Shown here piece by piece: positions 38,901-50,750 of a stretch of DNA of 64,000 nt. Positions within the stretch are counted from its first letter, which is position 1; each line of letters begins with the position of its first letter. The stretch is from Alnus glutinosa (Eukaryota > Streptophyta > Magnoliopsida > Fagales > Betulaceae): positions 31,535,544-31,599,543 of the forward strand of contig NC_084887.1 of the NCBI RefSeq assembly GCF_958979055.1. Direction: 5' to 3'. A program made the translations under genes and the position numbers. The notes under the pieces are model-generated. The model made no database searches. It was not told the origin of the DNA and was given only the letters and a program-made list of their open reading frames with translations.

Positions 38901-41900
38901 ATAAAACTAAGTTTACAACCTATTAAATCAGAAAAAAAAAAGGAAGGAAAAAGATATTAAATAGTGCAAATACATAGATTATCAACTTATGGAGGATTTA
39001 TGGTACTTGAAAAATATTTTTTCTGAATGATTCACTCAATTTCAGACTTTGAATATTTAGAAAATTATTCAGTAATTTAGTCCGTGAAGGTGAGTTCTAG
39101 CCCTATATTATAGTCTTTGTACCTCTTTCTTCTACCAAATAGATTTTACAAAAATACAAGATGAAATAAGGAATGTGTTCAAAAGCATAAGATCGAAGAA
39201 AAACTGGTAAATCTTATTCAAAATCAGGAAAATAACGAAGAAGAAGGAAAAAAAAAACTAAGTTGTAGAACTGTGAGAAGTCCAATTTATTTCCCTTTAA
39301 TGCTCTTCCACTTGTCTCCTCTGTAACCATTTAGTACAATTATCGTAAAACCCAAAAACCAATAATCCTTCTCCATTACCTGGCTCCACCTATGTGTCCT
39401 ACTTCCTGATCCAATTTATGACAAGTTGAGTCTTATTTTATGTGTTAGGGTCTTTTTCTTTCCACAGGTTTCAACTTAGTTTAGGAGTCCTTTTAGATTA
39501 CTTTACTGTTTTACCAAGGAATCCTAATCTGTGTTGCAAAAGGTTTAGCAATGGCCTATATAAAGGCCTCTATATAATCTCTAAAATGCATAGAACAAGT
39601 TCAATAAAAATCCATCAGCTTTCTTAAAGCTTTTAGGTGTGATTGCCTTCTCCTTCATAGCTATGATTGTTTAGGAAACCTATATGTGATCGCACGGGGT
39701 TCATCTTTTCTTTTCTCCTTCAATTCACTGTCTTAATACTAAACAGCCATCAAATTCCTTCAAAATTCAATCTCTTTTATAACCCAACTAACCATTAGTC
39801 CTTAACTTCAAACCCTATCCAAGAAGTCTTCAAGAAATTACAAAGAAATCTAAAAATCGAATAAAAAACTGGTAAAATCACGTAATAGCTTAACATATTA
39901 ATAAACAAATAGATACTATAAAAGAAACTAAAAATAAACAAACACATGCACACACGTACAAACAAACACACACACACCTACATATGTATATATAAAGCAC
40001 CTGTTGAGCAAATGTTGCTGCCTCAATTGCAGCAGCAGCAAGGCTACTTGACTGGCCAGATGTGCCTGATCCTGGACCGAGGATACTTTTTGCATATGCC
40101 ACCCTCAAGATCTGCCCATTTTTTTCAAGTGTTGTTCCATTAGTTGCTTCAAGAGCTTTGGTCGCATCCTCCACCTACAAAAAATGAAATCTACTGTTCT
40201 AGCTCCAATCAAAAAACTTCCTGGCAACAACCATACCATAATTCATGTTTCCTTTCATCCCATATGGAGGATAAAATCTTAGAAAATTCTTTTTCTCCTT
40301 TTTTTTTTGGTGGGGGGGGGTTAACTACAATTTCTACAAGCCTTTCCGTGGAATGGAGTGCCCAAAGTACCTTTAAAATGAAATCTCTGTTTTACAAATC
40401 AGAAGGACCGAGAGTAAAGCTCTCCACAACTTTATAAGGTCAAAAATAATCTCCAGGAGCCACAACATCATGATTTTGTTGACTTTAACAACCTCAACAG
40501 GTAATGCAATGGAAGCAATTTATTATTAATAAGCTTCATTCATTTTTTTTTTCCCTTCCTAGCTAACCCAAAAGGAAAAATCCAGATAGTGCTCCATCTC
40601 AATTATCATCGATTTTGAATGAAAATTTCCATTTGATTCTCCATTCAAACCATCAAAAAAATTTATTTATTTATTCTTTTTTTGGACTGAACAAAATTTA
40701 GTTCGTTTAACACTAGCCTAAAGCACATGCAGTGCCTGAACAGTAATCATTTTAACTACATGGTTGAAAGCACAATTGCATATTCCAAGTACCAAAATAA
40801 GAATATAAGCAAAATTAGCAAAAAGAAGAAAATAAGCAATTACTTAATCAAGTTGAGCCACACATTTAACCAGACAATTTAACAGTGCTTCCACCATTCA
40901 GTTTAACAACTTGCAAGGTTCCCTTTTAAGTTTTTTCCCTGACAACATAACACCTAAAGAACCCCATGAACACCACCTTCGTTTTATTAAAATCCATCTT
41001 AAAATAGGGTCAAAACATGTAGTAAATTTAAATTTAGAATCTATAAGCGTATCCAAAATTTATATTTGTGAGTTCTATACTACAATAGCACGTGTGTTTG
41101 CCATTTGGGAAAAGCAAAAATTGAAACCATGCTTCAAACATGAATAAAGGGCAAGGTTAACACATTCAATTGGGCTCAACCACTAACAACGAAATCAACA
41201 TACCGAATGAAAATGTACAAATGCAAATCCCCTTGAGACGTGAGTAAATTTGTCTCTGACAAGACGAAGGTCCTGCAAATTAATATCAATAAAACTCATG
41301 AGCAAGTGCTAAAGGGGACTGATGTTAAGAGGAAGGGGAATGCAGCCTCATTGTTTTAAAAAAAAATTGGAGTAAACAAAACCTTTAAATTATTTTCTCA
41401 GCATTTCCATACCTTGATTGGAGCATGTTTTGAAAATTCATAACGAAGCATTTCCTCATCAGCATTTTCATCCAATCCACGAACAACCAAAACATGAGTA
41501 GGACCTGAATACATATAAATTACATCAACTTATATGTTGCAGCATATAATGAAATCAAACACCTGCCAGCTCAAAGCAACAAGTACCAACCTGCCTCCAA
41601 TCCTTTCTTTCCTAATGGTGTTGGATTTGATAAAGAAATATCAGCTGGGGGAGCATCATCACTGCGCGGCTCATTACACTGCAGCAAAGGGAAGAAAATG
41701 AAACAACAAATGAAATCTAAATTAAAATTTCAAACACTAAAGCTTTGTAATACACAAGCCTCAATTTTCCACATTTTATCATTAGTTCATGCCTCATATA
41801 TCAGCTCTGTCCGGCAGAACTTAGTAACACTAATTAGGTTCAATAAACCACCAGGAAAAAGATAGATGAAACTGCAACATAATAAAGCTGACGATTTTTT

Positions 41901-44548
41901 TTTTTTTAATGAATAACATGATAAAGCTACAAACTGGTCCTGCACATGCATACGAGGCCCAAGCAAAAAAGGAACATAAAAGGCCCCAAAAAATAAATCA
42001 TCAGAAAATAATAGATAGCTGACAATCTCCTGAAATGCAGGTCCACCCATGAAGGAAAGTGTGCTCACCTATTGAATATAGCGAGCATTGGACCATCATA
42101 CTACATAGGTAGACTAGTTATAGAGCTAGAGTGTGATTCAGTATTCTGCCAGATAAAGCTGACTCTTTGCAGAAAAATATTCTTTCATCACCATAAACCA
42201 AGTAAATAAATACGGTGATAAAATGCAAACATAAAAAAGAAAAAAGAAACCTGGAAGCAAGATGTCCGCCGGGCAAAATTGACACAGCCACAAGAGTTGC
42301 ACATCCAATCAGATGGTACTGTAATGCCTTTATGGTTAAAGTGACCTGATTTCACAGCATTCTCTTGACCAAACGGTCCACCTGCCCCACCAGTTGGCTT
42401 ACTACTGCAACACAAAACCGTTCACCAAGTATACTTGCAACAACAAATAAACCATAGAATTGGCATGGATTTAAGATATATAAACTATAACTTTTATCAC
42501 AATAAAATAATACTAATGGCAAATATGTTCCACTTCAACTGACATGACCATAGTAAAATTAAACTTCATCCAGATTTCACCGTCTTATCTAAAAAAGTGA
42601 TTTTTCGATTCGCAACTATGATATTAACACAGAATGAATAAGCCTACAAACAACAAGCACAAAAAGTATAGAACACAATCTCATAAGATGGAATAACAAG
42701 AACTAAATGACGATTGTAGGAAAAACTACCTGTACTCAAAAAAAAGCTTCCTTCCATCCACAACAAGACCATCATCACCAATCTTGTCCATCATTGAACG
42801 CGCTGCTCCCTGTTCCAGAACAATCAGTTTCCATATAAACATTCATTTTAAACAAAATAAATAAAAATTAACAAGTTAAACATAAGAGGTACCACAGAAG
42901 GAAAATCAATAAAAGCAAATCCACGCGAGATCCCTGAGTTTCGCTCTTTGATCACACGGACATGACGAAGGGGTCCCCATTCAGCCTAATAGTCACACAA
43001 ACATTAGTTTTTGTCAAAGAAATAAAACAGTAGTATTCAGAGCCAAATTATCAAAACATTACAAGGATCTGGTACAAATCTTCCTCAGTCGTCTTCTGTG
43101 AGAGGCCCTTCACAACAATGGTGGCAGATGGGGCCTACAAGGAAACATTATTCTCATTGAAGCCATCTATCATGCAATAAATAAGAGAGACGATACATCG
43201 AATACCAAAATACATGTTAACAGTTAAAGCATACCACAGCATACTGCTCACGATGACGCTTCTCTTCACGCTCCCTTCGCTTATCAGTCCTCTCATGCCG
43301 ATCATCATCGTAGCTGTCCTCTCGATGACTTCGACCATGGCTTCGACTGCGAGGGGACCTCGATCTAGGACGATCATCATGCCCCCGGGACCGGGAGCGT
43401 TCATGTCTTTTATGCGGACTCGGATCTCTTTCCCGACTCAAACATCTCTTATCACGGGATTCACGCCGCCTCCAATTACCATCTCTCCTACTGCCTCTTT
43501 CATAATCAGAATCATAACTATGCCGACCATAGTTATAATCCCTGTCACGGCTATCCTCCCTGTTTTGATGGGAGAGGCGGGACCTATAGTCATAATCATC
43601 ATACACATAATCATCACGTTCACGTTCACGTCCCCCAAACCTACCAGGCCTGTCCAATTCATGATCACGATAGTTATCAATACTACGATAGCCATCCCCA
43701 AACTTATCAAATTCCTGAATTGCATCGATCTCATGATCCCGAAAGGTATCCATCTCATGGTATGAATTAATGTATGATTTCTCATGTCGCCTAGATTCCC
43801 TATCAAGTGGGTAGTCCTCTTCATAACTTCTTCTCCTTGATGGCGGCCAGAGCCCAATAGCAGGAGGTGGTGGTGGATAGTTCTCCCTATCCAAAACGTC
43901 ACGATGGAAGGCATTTCTTGGGTAAACATCATCTCTTGAATATCTTTCATCTAAAAACCTCCTATCATCATAGGAAGCACCAACCCTGCCAAAATAACAT
44001 AAAATGGGATGCAAGAGAAAAGATAAAATGTGATATAACAAACTCCATATAAAAGAACCACAAAACAATTGGTCAATATCAATAAACAAAAAAAAAAAAA
44101 AAAAAAAAACCTTGCACAATCGCACATCAAATAAATACCATTAAAACTAACCAATTAAGTTATTTATATTTTTAACTGATCTCCTATACCTACGAGTACT
44201 AAATTACCCTGGTGATGATGATAAGCAACTGTCAGCACTCACCGGAAGTTTGGCTCATTTACCGCACCATAACCCTCCAGAGCCTGTGAATTCAAGAGAA
44301 TAAGCTATGTCAGCCACAAATAATCAATCATGATATGAGCTTAGGCAAATCCAGTCCATATCCTCACTGCCCCACAGCTTTCCCTCATTTTTCTTTAGGG
44401 ATGAGATGCCCAAAAAAAAAATGGACAATCACATGTGCCCTAATAATTTCTTGTTTTATCATCCCATATAGGTGATTATTAAGGAGGAAACCACAATTAC
44501 GCTGTTATTATCCCATCCTTGCTGAACACCATAGCGACCAGGATCCAT
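32975..44548 (-). CDS. SUA: SUA/RBM5-RBM10-type splicing regulator (RS-like, RRM, RanBP2 ZnF, RRM, OCRE, G-patch)
   Basis: Nuclear RNA-binding splicing factor; Arabidopsis SUA suppresses splicing of a cryptic ABI3 intron. Fifteen minus-strand coding exons join in frame to about 1061 residues: 44501-44548, 44243-44283, 43235-43985, 43063-43134, 42893-42985, 42730-42809, 42251-42404, 41591-41678, 41413-41504, 41204-41272, 40001-40174, 36310-36502, 34105-35070, 33625-33809, 32975-33154. Residues ~30-280 are rich in R, D, S, Y (RERERDDYVYDDYDYRSR). RRM1 (~284-362) has SRGFAFIDF. A RanBP2 zinc finger (~394-420) has SDWMCNSCGCVNFARRTSCF. RRM2 (~436-515) has SRGFAFVHF. The OCRE aromatic repeats (~555-655) include SGYYYDAASGFYYDGNTG. 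The G-patch (~988-1032) has NRMLRNMGWHEGLGLGKDG. The order matches RBM5/10. The 3.5-kb intron 36503-40000 hosts a LINE and a Stowaway MITE without breaking exons. Confidence 0.93.
36892..38139 (-). mobile_element. 5'-truncated LINE in the longest SUA intron, 18-bp target duplication
   Basis: The duplicated target TAGAAACTTGTTATAATT occurs at 36874-36891 and 38140-38157. Between them, on the minus strand, is the ORF2 C-terminal part of a plant LINE ending in a poly-A tail (poly-T at 36892-36900). The frame is open from the 5' break to a stop at about 36976: FLWSG..KLHLVKW, AGGLGVHNLSQFNQALLGKWLW, then the zf-RVT region with APTRVAFFVWSAALGKILT and CCMCKKKGESIDHLLLHC. The ATG giving a 401-codon frame lies in flanking host intron DNA (about MDYLREVYNYNK), so the frame is a host-LINE chimera. 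Same orientation as SUA; no endonuclease or RT core remains. Confidence 0.88.
38553..38786. mobile_element. Stowaway-type (Tc1/mariner) MITE in the SUA intron
   Basis: The left end CTCCATTTGTCCCAAAATAA and right end ATTTTGGAATAGAGAGAG resemble the Stowaway consensus CTCCCTCCGTCCCAAAATA, are inverted relative to each other, and are flanked by TA on both sides. Length of about 234 bp and lack of coding potential fit a MITE. Confidence 0.75.
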
Positions 44549-45620
44549 TTCTTGCAAGCAATACCCCCGTCAGCGTCACCCCCTGCAAGGCTCTTGGTGA
44601 TCGTTCAGAAGATTCAGGAGCAGAATGTATGAAAACCTCTCCTGTAATATATGCACAAACAGAAACAGTTATGCCATGATGAACCAAGAACCAGTAACTC
44701 CCATGAGTTGACCTTGGCCCCTCTTTCATAACTGGAATCCTCAAAATCAAACCCTTTCCACAAATTCAGTAACATCCATCTTCGAATTCTCTTATCACAC
44801 AAAACAGAGGAAGGTCTTGATTGTAGAAACCATCGTCTAATAAATCATGAATACTATCCAAAGTGACGCACAGAAGGATATCAATCTTGAAAAATCAAAT
44901 CCTAAACCAAATGTCAGATAAACACATATTTCACAACTTAGCAATCAACATCTGTAGCAGAAAAGGATAATTTTCTTTCCATCTTTTTCTGCTTATCATG
45001 AGGAAACACATACAAAATAGTACCTTTAAAACATGAAAATGCTTTCAACACAAGATGGGTCATACCGTCTTTGCTTGGTTCCTCCACTGAGCTACTAATT
45101 TCTCAGTTGACAATGCATCTACGAGCAGTTACAAAACTTTTGATGTGCGATTTTTAGGAGACCTTTTTCTATCCAGCTAAAACAAAACTCTCATGCTACA
45201 AATTTAAAACCAATCATAGAACTGATTACGAGAGAAAAAATTATAAAAATGTGGTATTCGAAGAAATTATGAGTGTATAATTCACGTATATGTGTTTATA
45301 ACATCTTTGGGGAATCAAATTAAGATTGCGAAACAGTTACGAGAGAAGATGAATGAAAACCCGAGAAATTGAGTCTCAAGAAAATCAGAAGAAAAAAAGA
45401 AGAAGAAGAAGAGCGTATTCAACAAAGAAGCCATGGAATTATTGAACAAAAATTGATTTATCAGTGAATCTGTAAAAGGACGAAAACCCTAATTCGCGAA
45501 GAAGAAGATGAAGAAGACTCAGGTACATACCAGGAGGACGTGCGTTTGTGGGTCGGATCCGATCCGATCCGATCTAGGTTCGTCTATCTTCTCCTTTTTT
45601 TTCTTCTTCTTCCTCTTCCT
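44549..45620 (-). promoter_or_regulatory. Probable 5' leader and promoter side of the SUA-like gene
   Basis: The start codon at 44548 is preceded on the minus strand by CTTGCAAGAA, a plausible acceptor of a leader intron. A donor-like CTCCTG|GTATGTAC lies near 45525-45535, with a pyrimidine-rich GC-richer leader above it. A small tandem of GATCC units (GGATCCGATCCGATCCGATC at about 45556-45575) sits at the likely transcript start. Inferred, not proven. Confidence 0.4.
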
Positions 45621-46436
45621 CTTGTTGATTTCGCTGTTTCTAGGGTTTTATTTTCTCAGTCTCTTGACTCTGTTGCCACGACTTTTCCAACCAAACATCC
45701 CCCTGCTTTGGTTTTGGGAGAGATAGAAGTTAAAATTGGACAACTTTTTGGATACTACATTTATTTTGAGGTTTGTTTAGCAAAAAATATATTTTTAAAG
45801 GTTTTAGAGTGCGCTTGCTTTTGCTTTACGCTTTCGCATATCAAAATTGATATTTTTAGACAAAATCACCAAAACAAATATCATTTTACATTTGCATTTT
45901 TAAAAATTTAAAATTTAAAAATGTTCATTTTCAAATTATAAGTAAAGATATACGTTTTAAAAAAAAAATGCATAATTTTAAATATTAATTACGGTTTTGT
46001 TAAACGCTTAATTCCGTTTTAAAAATCACATTTTTAAATCACATATTTTTAAAATCACAAACACAAATAAATCAAAAAAATACTTAACCCAGGGAGTGAT
46101 TAGTCGAAGTTAAGTTGATATTTAGCTCGTCGTTCTGCTGCCCACCACATTCCAAAGACCCTTTGATTGTGTCAAGCCACATAATGCATAATCGCTTTGA
46201 GTTTGTTGACATAATGGTTGATTTCGCATCCTTAATTACCTTCCAAATCATTAGTTTTCCTTCTTCCTCAATTAGACAACTTACGAGTTTGGTTCGTAGT
46301 TGAAGAAATATCAGTCTAGAGCTGAAATAAGCCGTGGGTAGTTGAGCTAGTGCTGAAAATTTCTGTTTCGGCAGTACACTCGCGTTGGTGCAATCTTGAC
46401 GAAGGAAGAATATGATTTGGCCCTTTTAGGCTCGAT
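45620..46436. other. Spacer without gene
   Basis: AT-rich, with short inverted AAAAATCACATTTTTAA-type segments around 45880-46070. No coding or RNA feature could be supported. Confidence 0.4.
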
Positions 46437-47181
46437 AAGGGTGTATAAATGATTATAACCGGTAATTATTGGTTGAAATCGTTAACTGTCTAAATGGTTA
46501 TTACATTTTATTAATTGTAACCGCTAACCGCCTTCTCAGTCTAGGAGGTTAGCGGTTATTTTTATAATCGCCTAGACGGAGAAGGCGGTTATTTTTATAA
46601 CTGCCGGTTAGTGGTTATTGAGTAGATAACCAGTGGTTGTAACCGCTTTTCAATTTGGGTGTTGGGCTGATTTTGAACCAGTTTTAGTCATTTTTTGGTA
46701 GGTTTTAGTGCAGGTTTTAAATTCAAAATAAAAAATAGTAAAAAATCTAAAACATAACAAATCCAAATAACCAAATACAAACAAATCCAAAACTAGATCA
46801 TTACAAATCTAAGTATAAATTCAAAACATTACAAATCCCAAATTATATATATGATATAGTAATCAGGGACGGAGCTATAAGTTTTTATGGACAAGGGTCA
46901 AGGGCTAAAAAAAACTGTTGGTAAGGGCCTGTAGGCTAATTTTTTTTCTTATTTTTGGAATTGAGGGAGGGCCAGGCCCTGCCAGCCCCCTTTAGTTCCG
47001 TCTTTTATATATATATATATAAACAGTTAGCGGTTATTAACCGCTTTTCTCAAATCTTATAACCGCTAATCGCCTCCGCTTAGGTGGTTAAGGGGTATTT
47101 ATAATTGTTTTTTAAAGCAGTTATACAATTATGCGATTAGCGGTTATAAAACGGCTATAACAGTTCCGTTTGTATACTCCT
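46437..47181. mobile_element. Foldback element built of ATAACCGCTAACCGCC-type subterminal repeats
   Basis: Ends AAGGGTGTATAAATG and CGTTTGTATACTCCT are imperfect inverted repeats. The interior holds many copies, in both orientations, of GGTTATAACCGCTAACCGCC-like motifs (46455-46640 and 47020-47160). Dense subterminal motifs of this kind are binding sites in hAT-type elements. A second MITE is nested inside (46864-47002). Confidence 0.6.
46864..47002. mobile_element. Nested hAT-type MITE (CAGGGACGGAGC end)
   Basis: The left end CAGGGACGGAGCTATAAG is related to the CAGGGGCGGACC family at 9277 and 9661. The right side TTTAGTTCCGTC is its inverted partner with the last bases lost. GGGCC..AGGCCCTG interior repeats are typical. 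It interrupts the surrounding AACCGC-repeat element, so it is the younger insertion. Confidence 0.6.
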
Positions 47182-48189
47182 ACTAGATTGGACCTTGTTT
47201 TTTACATTTTCGGTTGGGCCCCTTTTGATTAAAAAAAAAAAAACTTGGAATGGGCTCATGTGAACTGAAAGAGAGTCTAGCCCGCATGTGTGAGCTCCTT
47301 TACCCCTTTGAATCTGCTGGCCCAGTTTGTGTCGAGATGGATCATGATTCATGAGCTTGGATCTGACTTGGATTGCATCTCCTTGTAGGCCACGACTATT
47401 CATAAAACATGGTACAGACCAGTGGTCCAATAAAATATGGGTTGGGCCATCGACCCCTCGTGTATGGACCATCTGTAATGGTCTAACATTTGTAACAGCC
47501 ATACTGTCAATAGGGAATGATTATTCCTCAATTCTCACACGGGCCATGAAAATGGCTATTTCATTGTTAATTCAGTCTATATTCTTCATTTTTTTCAATA
47601 AAAACTATTTACTTTCGTAATGAAATAATTATTACACATACTAAACATAACTTAATTATATTTAATAGTGTGTTGATGAATGAACGAATGGAAAAAAAGC
47701 GTTGCTTTTGAAAACAAAAACAAAATTACCCTTCAAAACACATTAACAAACATACCTAATATATCTCTTAAATTTCTTGCTTTCATCGGACCATTTGTAT
47801 TTATTTTTAGAACACTCAATTACTATCATAAGTATTAACTTTTTTTTTTTTTAAGGGACTACCATAAGTATTAACTTTATAATACAATGATTACAGTTAA
47901 AACCGATATAGCTTCTATTAAAAAATAAAAAATTGATAAACACTTACTTTGATTTAACCCAATTATAATGACCATAAATATTATAGTTAGAATGATGGTA
48001 TTTCCAACAGACCAGCTCTATTAATACTCGAGAATGGAAATTGGTATCCAGAACAATAAATTCTAAAGCAGAGAAGCAGTTATATACTTACACATGTAAC
48101 TTAAATATTTATAGCAAAATTAAAAAATAAATAAATAAATAAAAATGGGGATGTGAGACGTGGCTTATAAACGGCTTCATAATCAAACA

Positions 48190-48223
<34 letters not shown>
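47182..48223. other. Spacer without gene
   Basis: AT-rich, with small poly-A/T runs and a TA microsatellite at about 48196-48224. No gene supported. Confidence 0.4.
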
Positions 48224-48224
<1 letters not shown>

Positions 48225-48370
48225 GTGATTCACTACCACCTAAATATACAACTTTTCACCACCTTAATTTATTTTAAAAAAATAAAAAAACTCAAAAAGT
48301 AGTGGGAAACCACCTTGCCACATAGAAAAGGTGGTGAAAAGTTGTATATTTGGGTGGCATTAAATCATTA
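48224..48370. mobile_element. Foldback MITE, copy A of a family shared with the GST intron
   Basis: The left arm TACCACCTAAATATACAACT..TCACCACCTT and right arm AAGGTGGTGAAAAGTTGTAT..GGTGGCATTAAATCATT are inverted repeats around an AT-rich loop. GGAAACCACCTTGCCACAT matches the copy at 52094-52292 (GGACCACCTTGCCACATAG). Confidence 0.7.
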
Positions 48371-48410
48371 TTCATATGTGTGTGTGTGGTGGACCGCATG
48401 ATCTTGATAG

Positions 48411-48669
48411 CAGGTGCGACTTATCTTTCGTTGGATCTCTTTGTCTCCCCCTCAACCCCATCTCTTGTTTTTTAGCTCATGTGGCGAATTAAACAACGGT
48501 GGTGAATATTTCAAGTATGTTCCTAACTCCGGATCCGATAACAGGTGCGACTTATCTTTCGTTGGATCTCTTTGTCTCCCCCTCAACCCCATCTCTTGTT
48601 TTTTAGCTCATGTGGCGAATTAAACAACGGTGGTGAATATTTCAAGTATGTTCCTAACTCCGGATCCGA
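48411..48669. repeat. Perfect tandem duplication, 131-bp period
   Basis: 48411-48538 and 48542-48669 are identical over about 128 bp (from CAGGTGCGACTTATC to CTCCGGATCCGA), followed by TAA in the first copy and ATC in the second. Identity across the whole unit indicates a very recent event. The period is not a multiple of three and the frames are short, so no protein repeat is implied. Confidence 0.9.
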
Positions 48670-48733
48670 ATCCTCTCGGTTCATTATAGCCGGAGAAGAG
48701 CCGGTTGATGTTTTGGATCTCTTTAAAGAGATT

Positions 48734-49617
48734 TATTGCCAAAAATCGGCCACGTGGCTAAAAAAAATTCAAAATTAAACCATCCAGCCTGTCGTCTATC
48801 ACCCAAAATACACTGAAAAATCCTGTTCTCTCTCCAGACCGCCATTTTCCTGAAACCCATCTTCCTCGTGTATCTCCAGCAGACCCACGAACACAAAGTA
48901 GGAAAAAAACTCACAGGGAGATGTAAAAGAGAGACAGGCTGGTTTTTTTTTGTCTTAAAAGCCCTATCCAAACCCCTTTAATTAGAGCATTTTTACCTGC
49001 TGGAAGTTGATAACTTACATAAATCAGTTTTCTTTTCCTCATGGGAGATACAAAAATTTGTTTCACCCCCGTGGTAAAAGCCTCATCGGTGCGTGGATCC
49101 AATAAATGATTGTTAATTATACCATGATAATCGGGATAAAGACCAGTATACAACAATGGAATAATGGTTAGGAAAAGTCAAGGTCGGAAACCAAATTGGA
49201 AGTTTTGAAGTCAATTGGCCGATATTCGGCCTTGAAGTCTTAAACCGGTACCCAAATCGGAACCCATCTGAGGAAACCAGCAAAACCACAGTGCCGTGGA
49301 TGGTGGGTCTGTTGGTGAAGAAGAAGAAGAAGATGAAGAGTCGGTGTTGAAAGAGAGCAGCGCCGTGGATGGGTTCGATGGGTCTTCTTATTGGGTTGGT
49401 ACTGGTGCTGGGGTAGGCTTTGTTGGAGAATCAGAATCCATGTTCCAAAAATTGGTCTTTCTCTTCCAACTCTTTTTGGATTGCGTGTTCTGTAATCGTG
49501 TTTGAACGGAGCGAGGGAGAGAGAGAGAGATTGGAGTGAGTCAGTGAGACGCAAGGGTTTTGTCTGGCTTTGTTGATTTTTTTTTTCTTAAGCCACGTGG
49601 CCAGTTTTTGGCCTTGG
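48734..49617 (-). mobile_element. Candidate gene-capturing (Pack-type) element bounded by short inverted repeats
   Basis: GCCAAAAATCGGCCACGTGGCT at about 48738-48759 and AGCCACGTGGCCAGTTTTTGGC at about 49593-49614 are near-perfect inverted repeats of roughly 22 bp, followed inward by A-rich and T-rich tracts respectively. Between them lies a broken ENPP-like gene fragment (49063-49441). No clear target duplication was found and the repeats are short for a Mutator element, so the boundaries and class are uncertain. Confidence 0.4.
49063..49441 (-). pseudogene. ENPP-family (nucleotide pyrophosphatase/phosphodiesterase type I) 5' fragment, broken
   Basis: Plant ENPPs hydrolyse nucleotide phosphodiester/pyrophosphate bonds at the cell surface or in the secretory route. 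Minus strand: from the ATG at 49441 the first frame gives MDSDSPTKPTPAPVPTQ then a stop, then a Ser-rich ALLSFNTDSSSSSSS. A second frame carries VVLLVSSDGFRFGYRFKT, PNI, and FPTLTFPNHYSIV, the block that follows the metal-site Asp and contains the catalytic-Thr neighbourhood. A third frame gives TGLYPDYHGIINNHLLDP and EAFTTG. The transmembrane segment expected between the Ser-rich tract and VVLL is missing. So there is at least one stop, one deletion and frameshifts. Similarity ends at about 49063, well before the rest of the catalytic domain. It is a captured or decayed fragment, not a gene. Confidence 0.8.
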
Positions 49618-49817
49618 CTCCTCTCCCCTAACTTCCTACCCACCAGTCGAGGCAGGCACGTGACAACCCCCATATGATAGCCACCATGCACCGTCAGGCG
49701 TCTAGAGCTACGTAAGAAAGTTTATCCCAAGAATATTAGTATTATATTATAGAGATGAATGCTATTATTAAGTACATAGTTTCGGAGTGTTAATAAAAAT
49801 AAGAGAAATTTCACTTA

Positions 49818-50583
49818 TGTTTCGTTTGTTTCGGCGTAAAATGATTTCTGAAAAATGATTTTAGCATTTTCTGGTGTTTAGTAGGGGTGAAAATAATAGT
49901 CAACCGAAAAATAATTTATGTTTGACCAAAAATGCTTAGTAAATTTCTGAAAATAATTTACGCTTTTTAAAAGTGTAAATCGTTTTCCGAAGACGTCAGA
50001 CGCAGTCGATCTATTTTAAATAGCACAGTCGACCTTCACGTTACAGCAGCCGACTACCATCGAAATATTGCCGGTATCGGAATCCGACAACATCCGGTTA
50101 ATGTCGCCGGAATCTGGCAACGGAATCCGGTCAGCCAGATTCCGGCGACCAATCTGATCGGAATCTGGCGATGGCCGGATTCCGGCCGGCTAGCCGGACG
50201 GATCTGGCCAGATTCGGCCTTTTGTGCCGGATTCCGGCGAAACTGCCGAAATCCGACCACTTTCGCCGGAATCCGACTATTCTAGATTTCGATGAAACTG
50301 TCCGGATTTCGGTCCTTCTCTCGAATTCTGGCTATATTAGCCGGAATCAGGTAAAAATAGTCAGAATCTTGTCGGTCAGTGACCGAATCTCGTCATCGAT
50401 GATTTTTATGTTGTGAATAAAAATTGATTTTTATAAGTTAATATGATTGAATAAAAATATTTGCGATTTTTCATACGCGCCAAACACCGGAAAATGCTTT
50501 CGATGGAAAATGGTTTTCTGAAAAATGACTTCCCTGAAACTATTTTACGACGGAAACCATTTTACGTCGAAACAAACGGAGCA
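49818..50583. mobile_element. Foldback element with CCGGAATCCGG-rich core, copy 2
   Basis: The left end TGTTTCGTTTGTTTCGGCGT and right end ACGTCGAAACAAACGGAGCA pair as terminal inverted repeats, flanked by TTA on both sides (49815-49817, 50584-50586), exactly as in the copy at 10893-11385. The core (about 50040-50400) is a long run of degenerate GCCGGAATCCGGCGA-like units in both orientations. The element is longer than copy 1 (766 versus 493 bp), mostly because the core array is expanded. Confidence 0.75.
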
Positions 50584-50670
50584 TTAATATTCCTAAACTT
50601 TAAAAACTTTCATATATCAATTTTTCAATCTCGTTAGGTGTTAAATCCTTTTAAAATTCTTAAAATGCCA

Positions 50671-50676
<6 letters not shown>

Positions 50677-50746
<70 letters not shown>
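50677..50746. repeat. TA microsatellite
   Basis: About 70 bp of uninterrupted (TA)n, roughly 400 bp upstream of the GST gene. Likely length-polymorphic. Confidence 0.9.

Positions 50747-50750
<4 letters not shown>

Noticed and set aside
43214..43765. 183-codon plus-strand frame
   Set aside because: Antisense shadow of the R/D/S-rich exon 3 of the SUA-like gene; its Ile/Thr-rich translation is a by-product of that codon usage.
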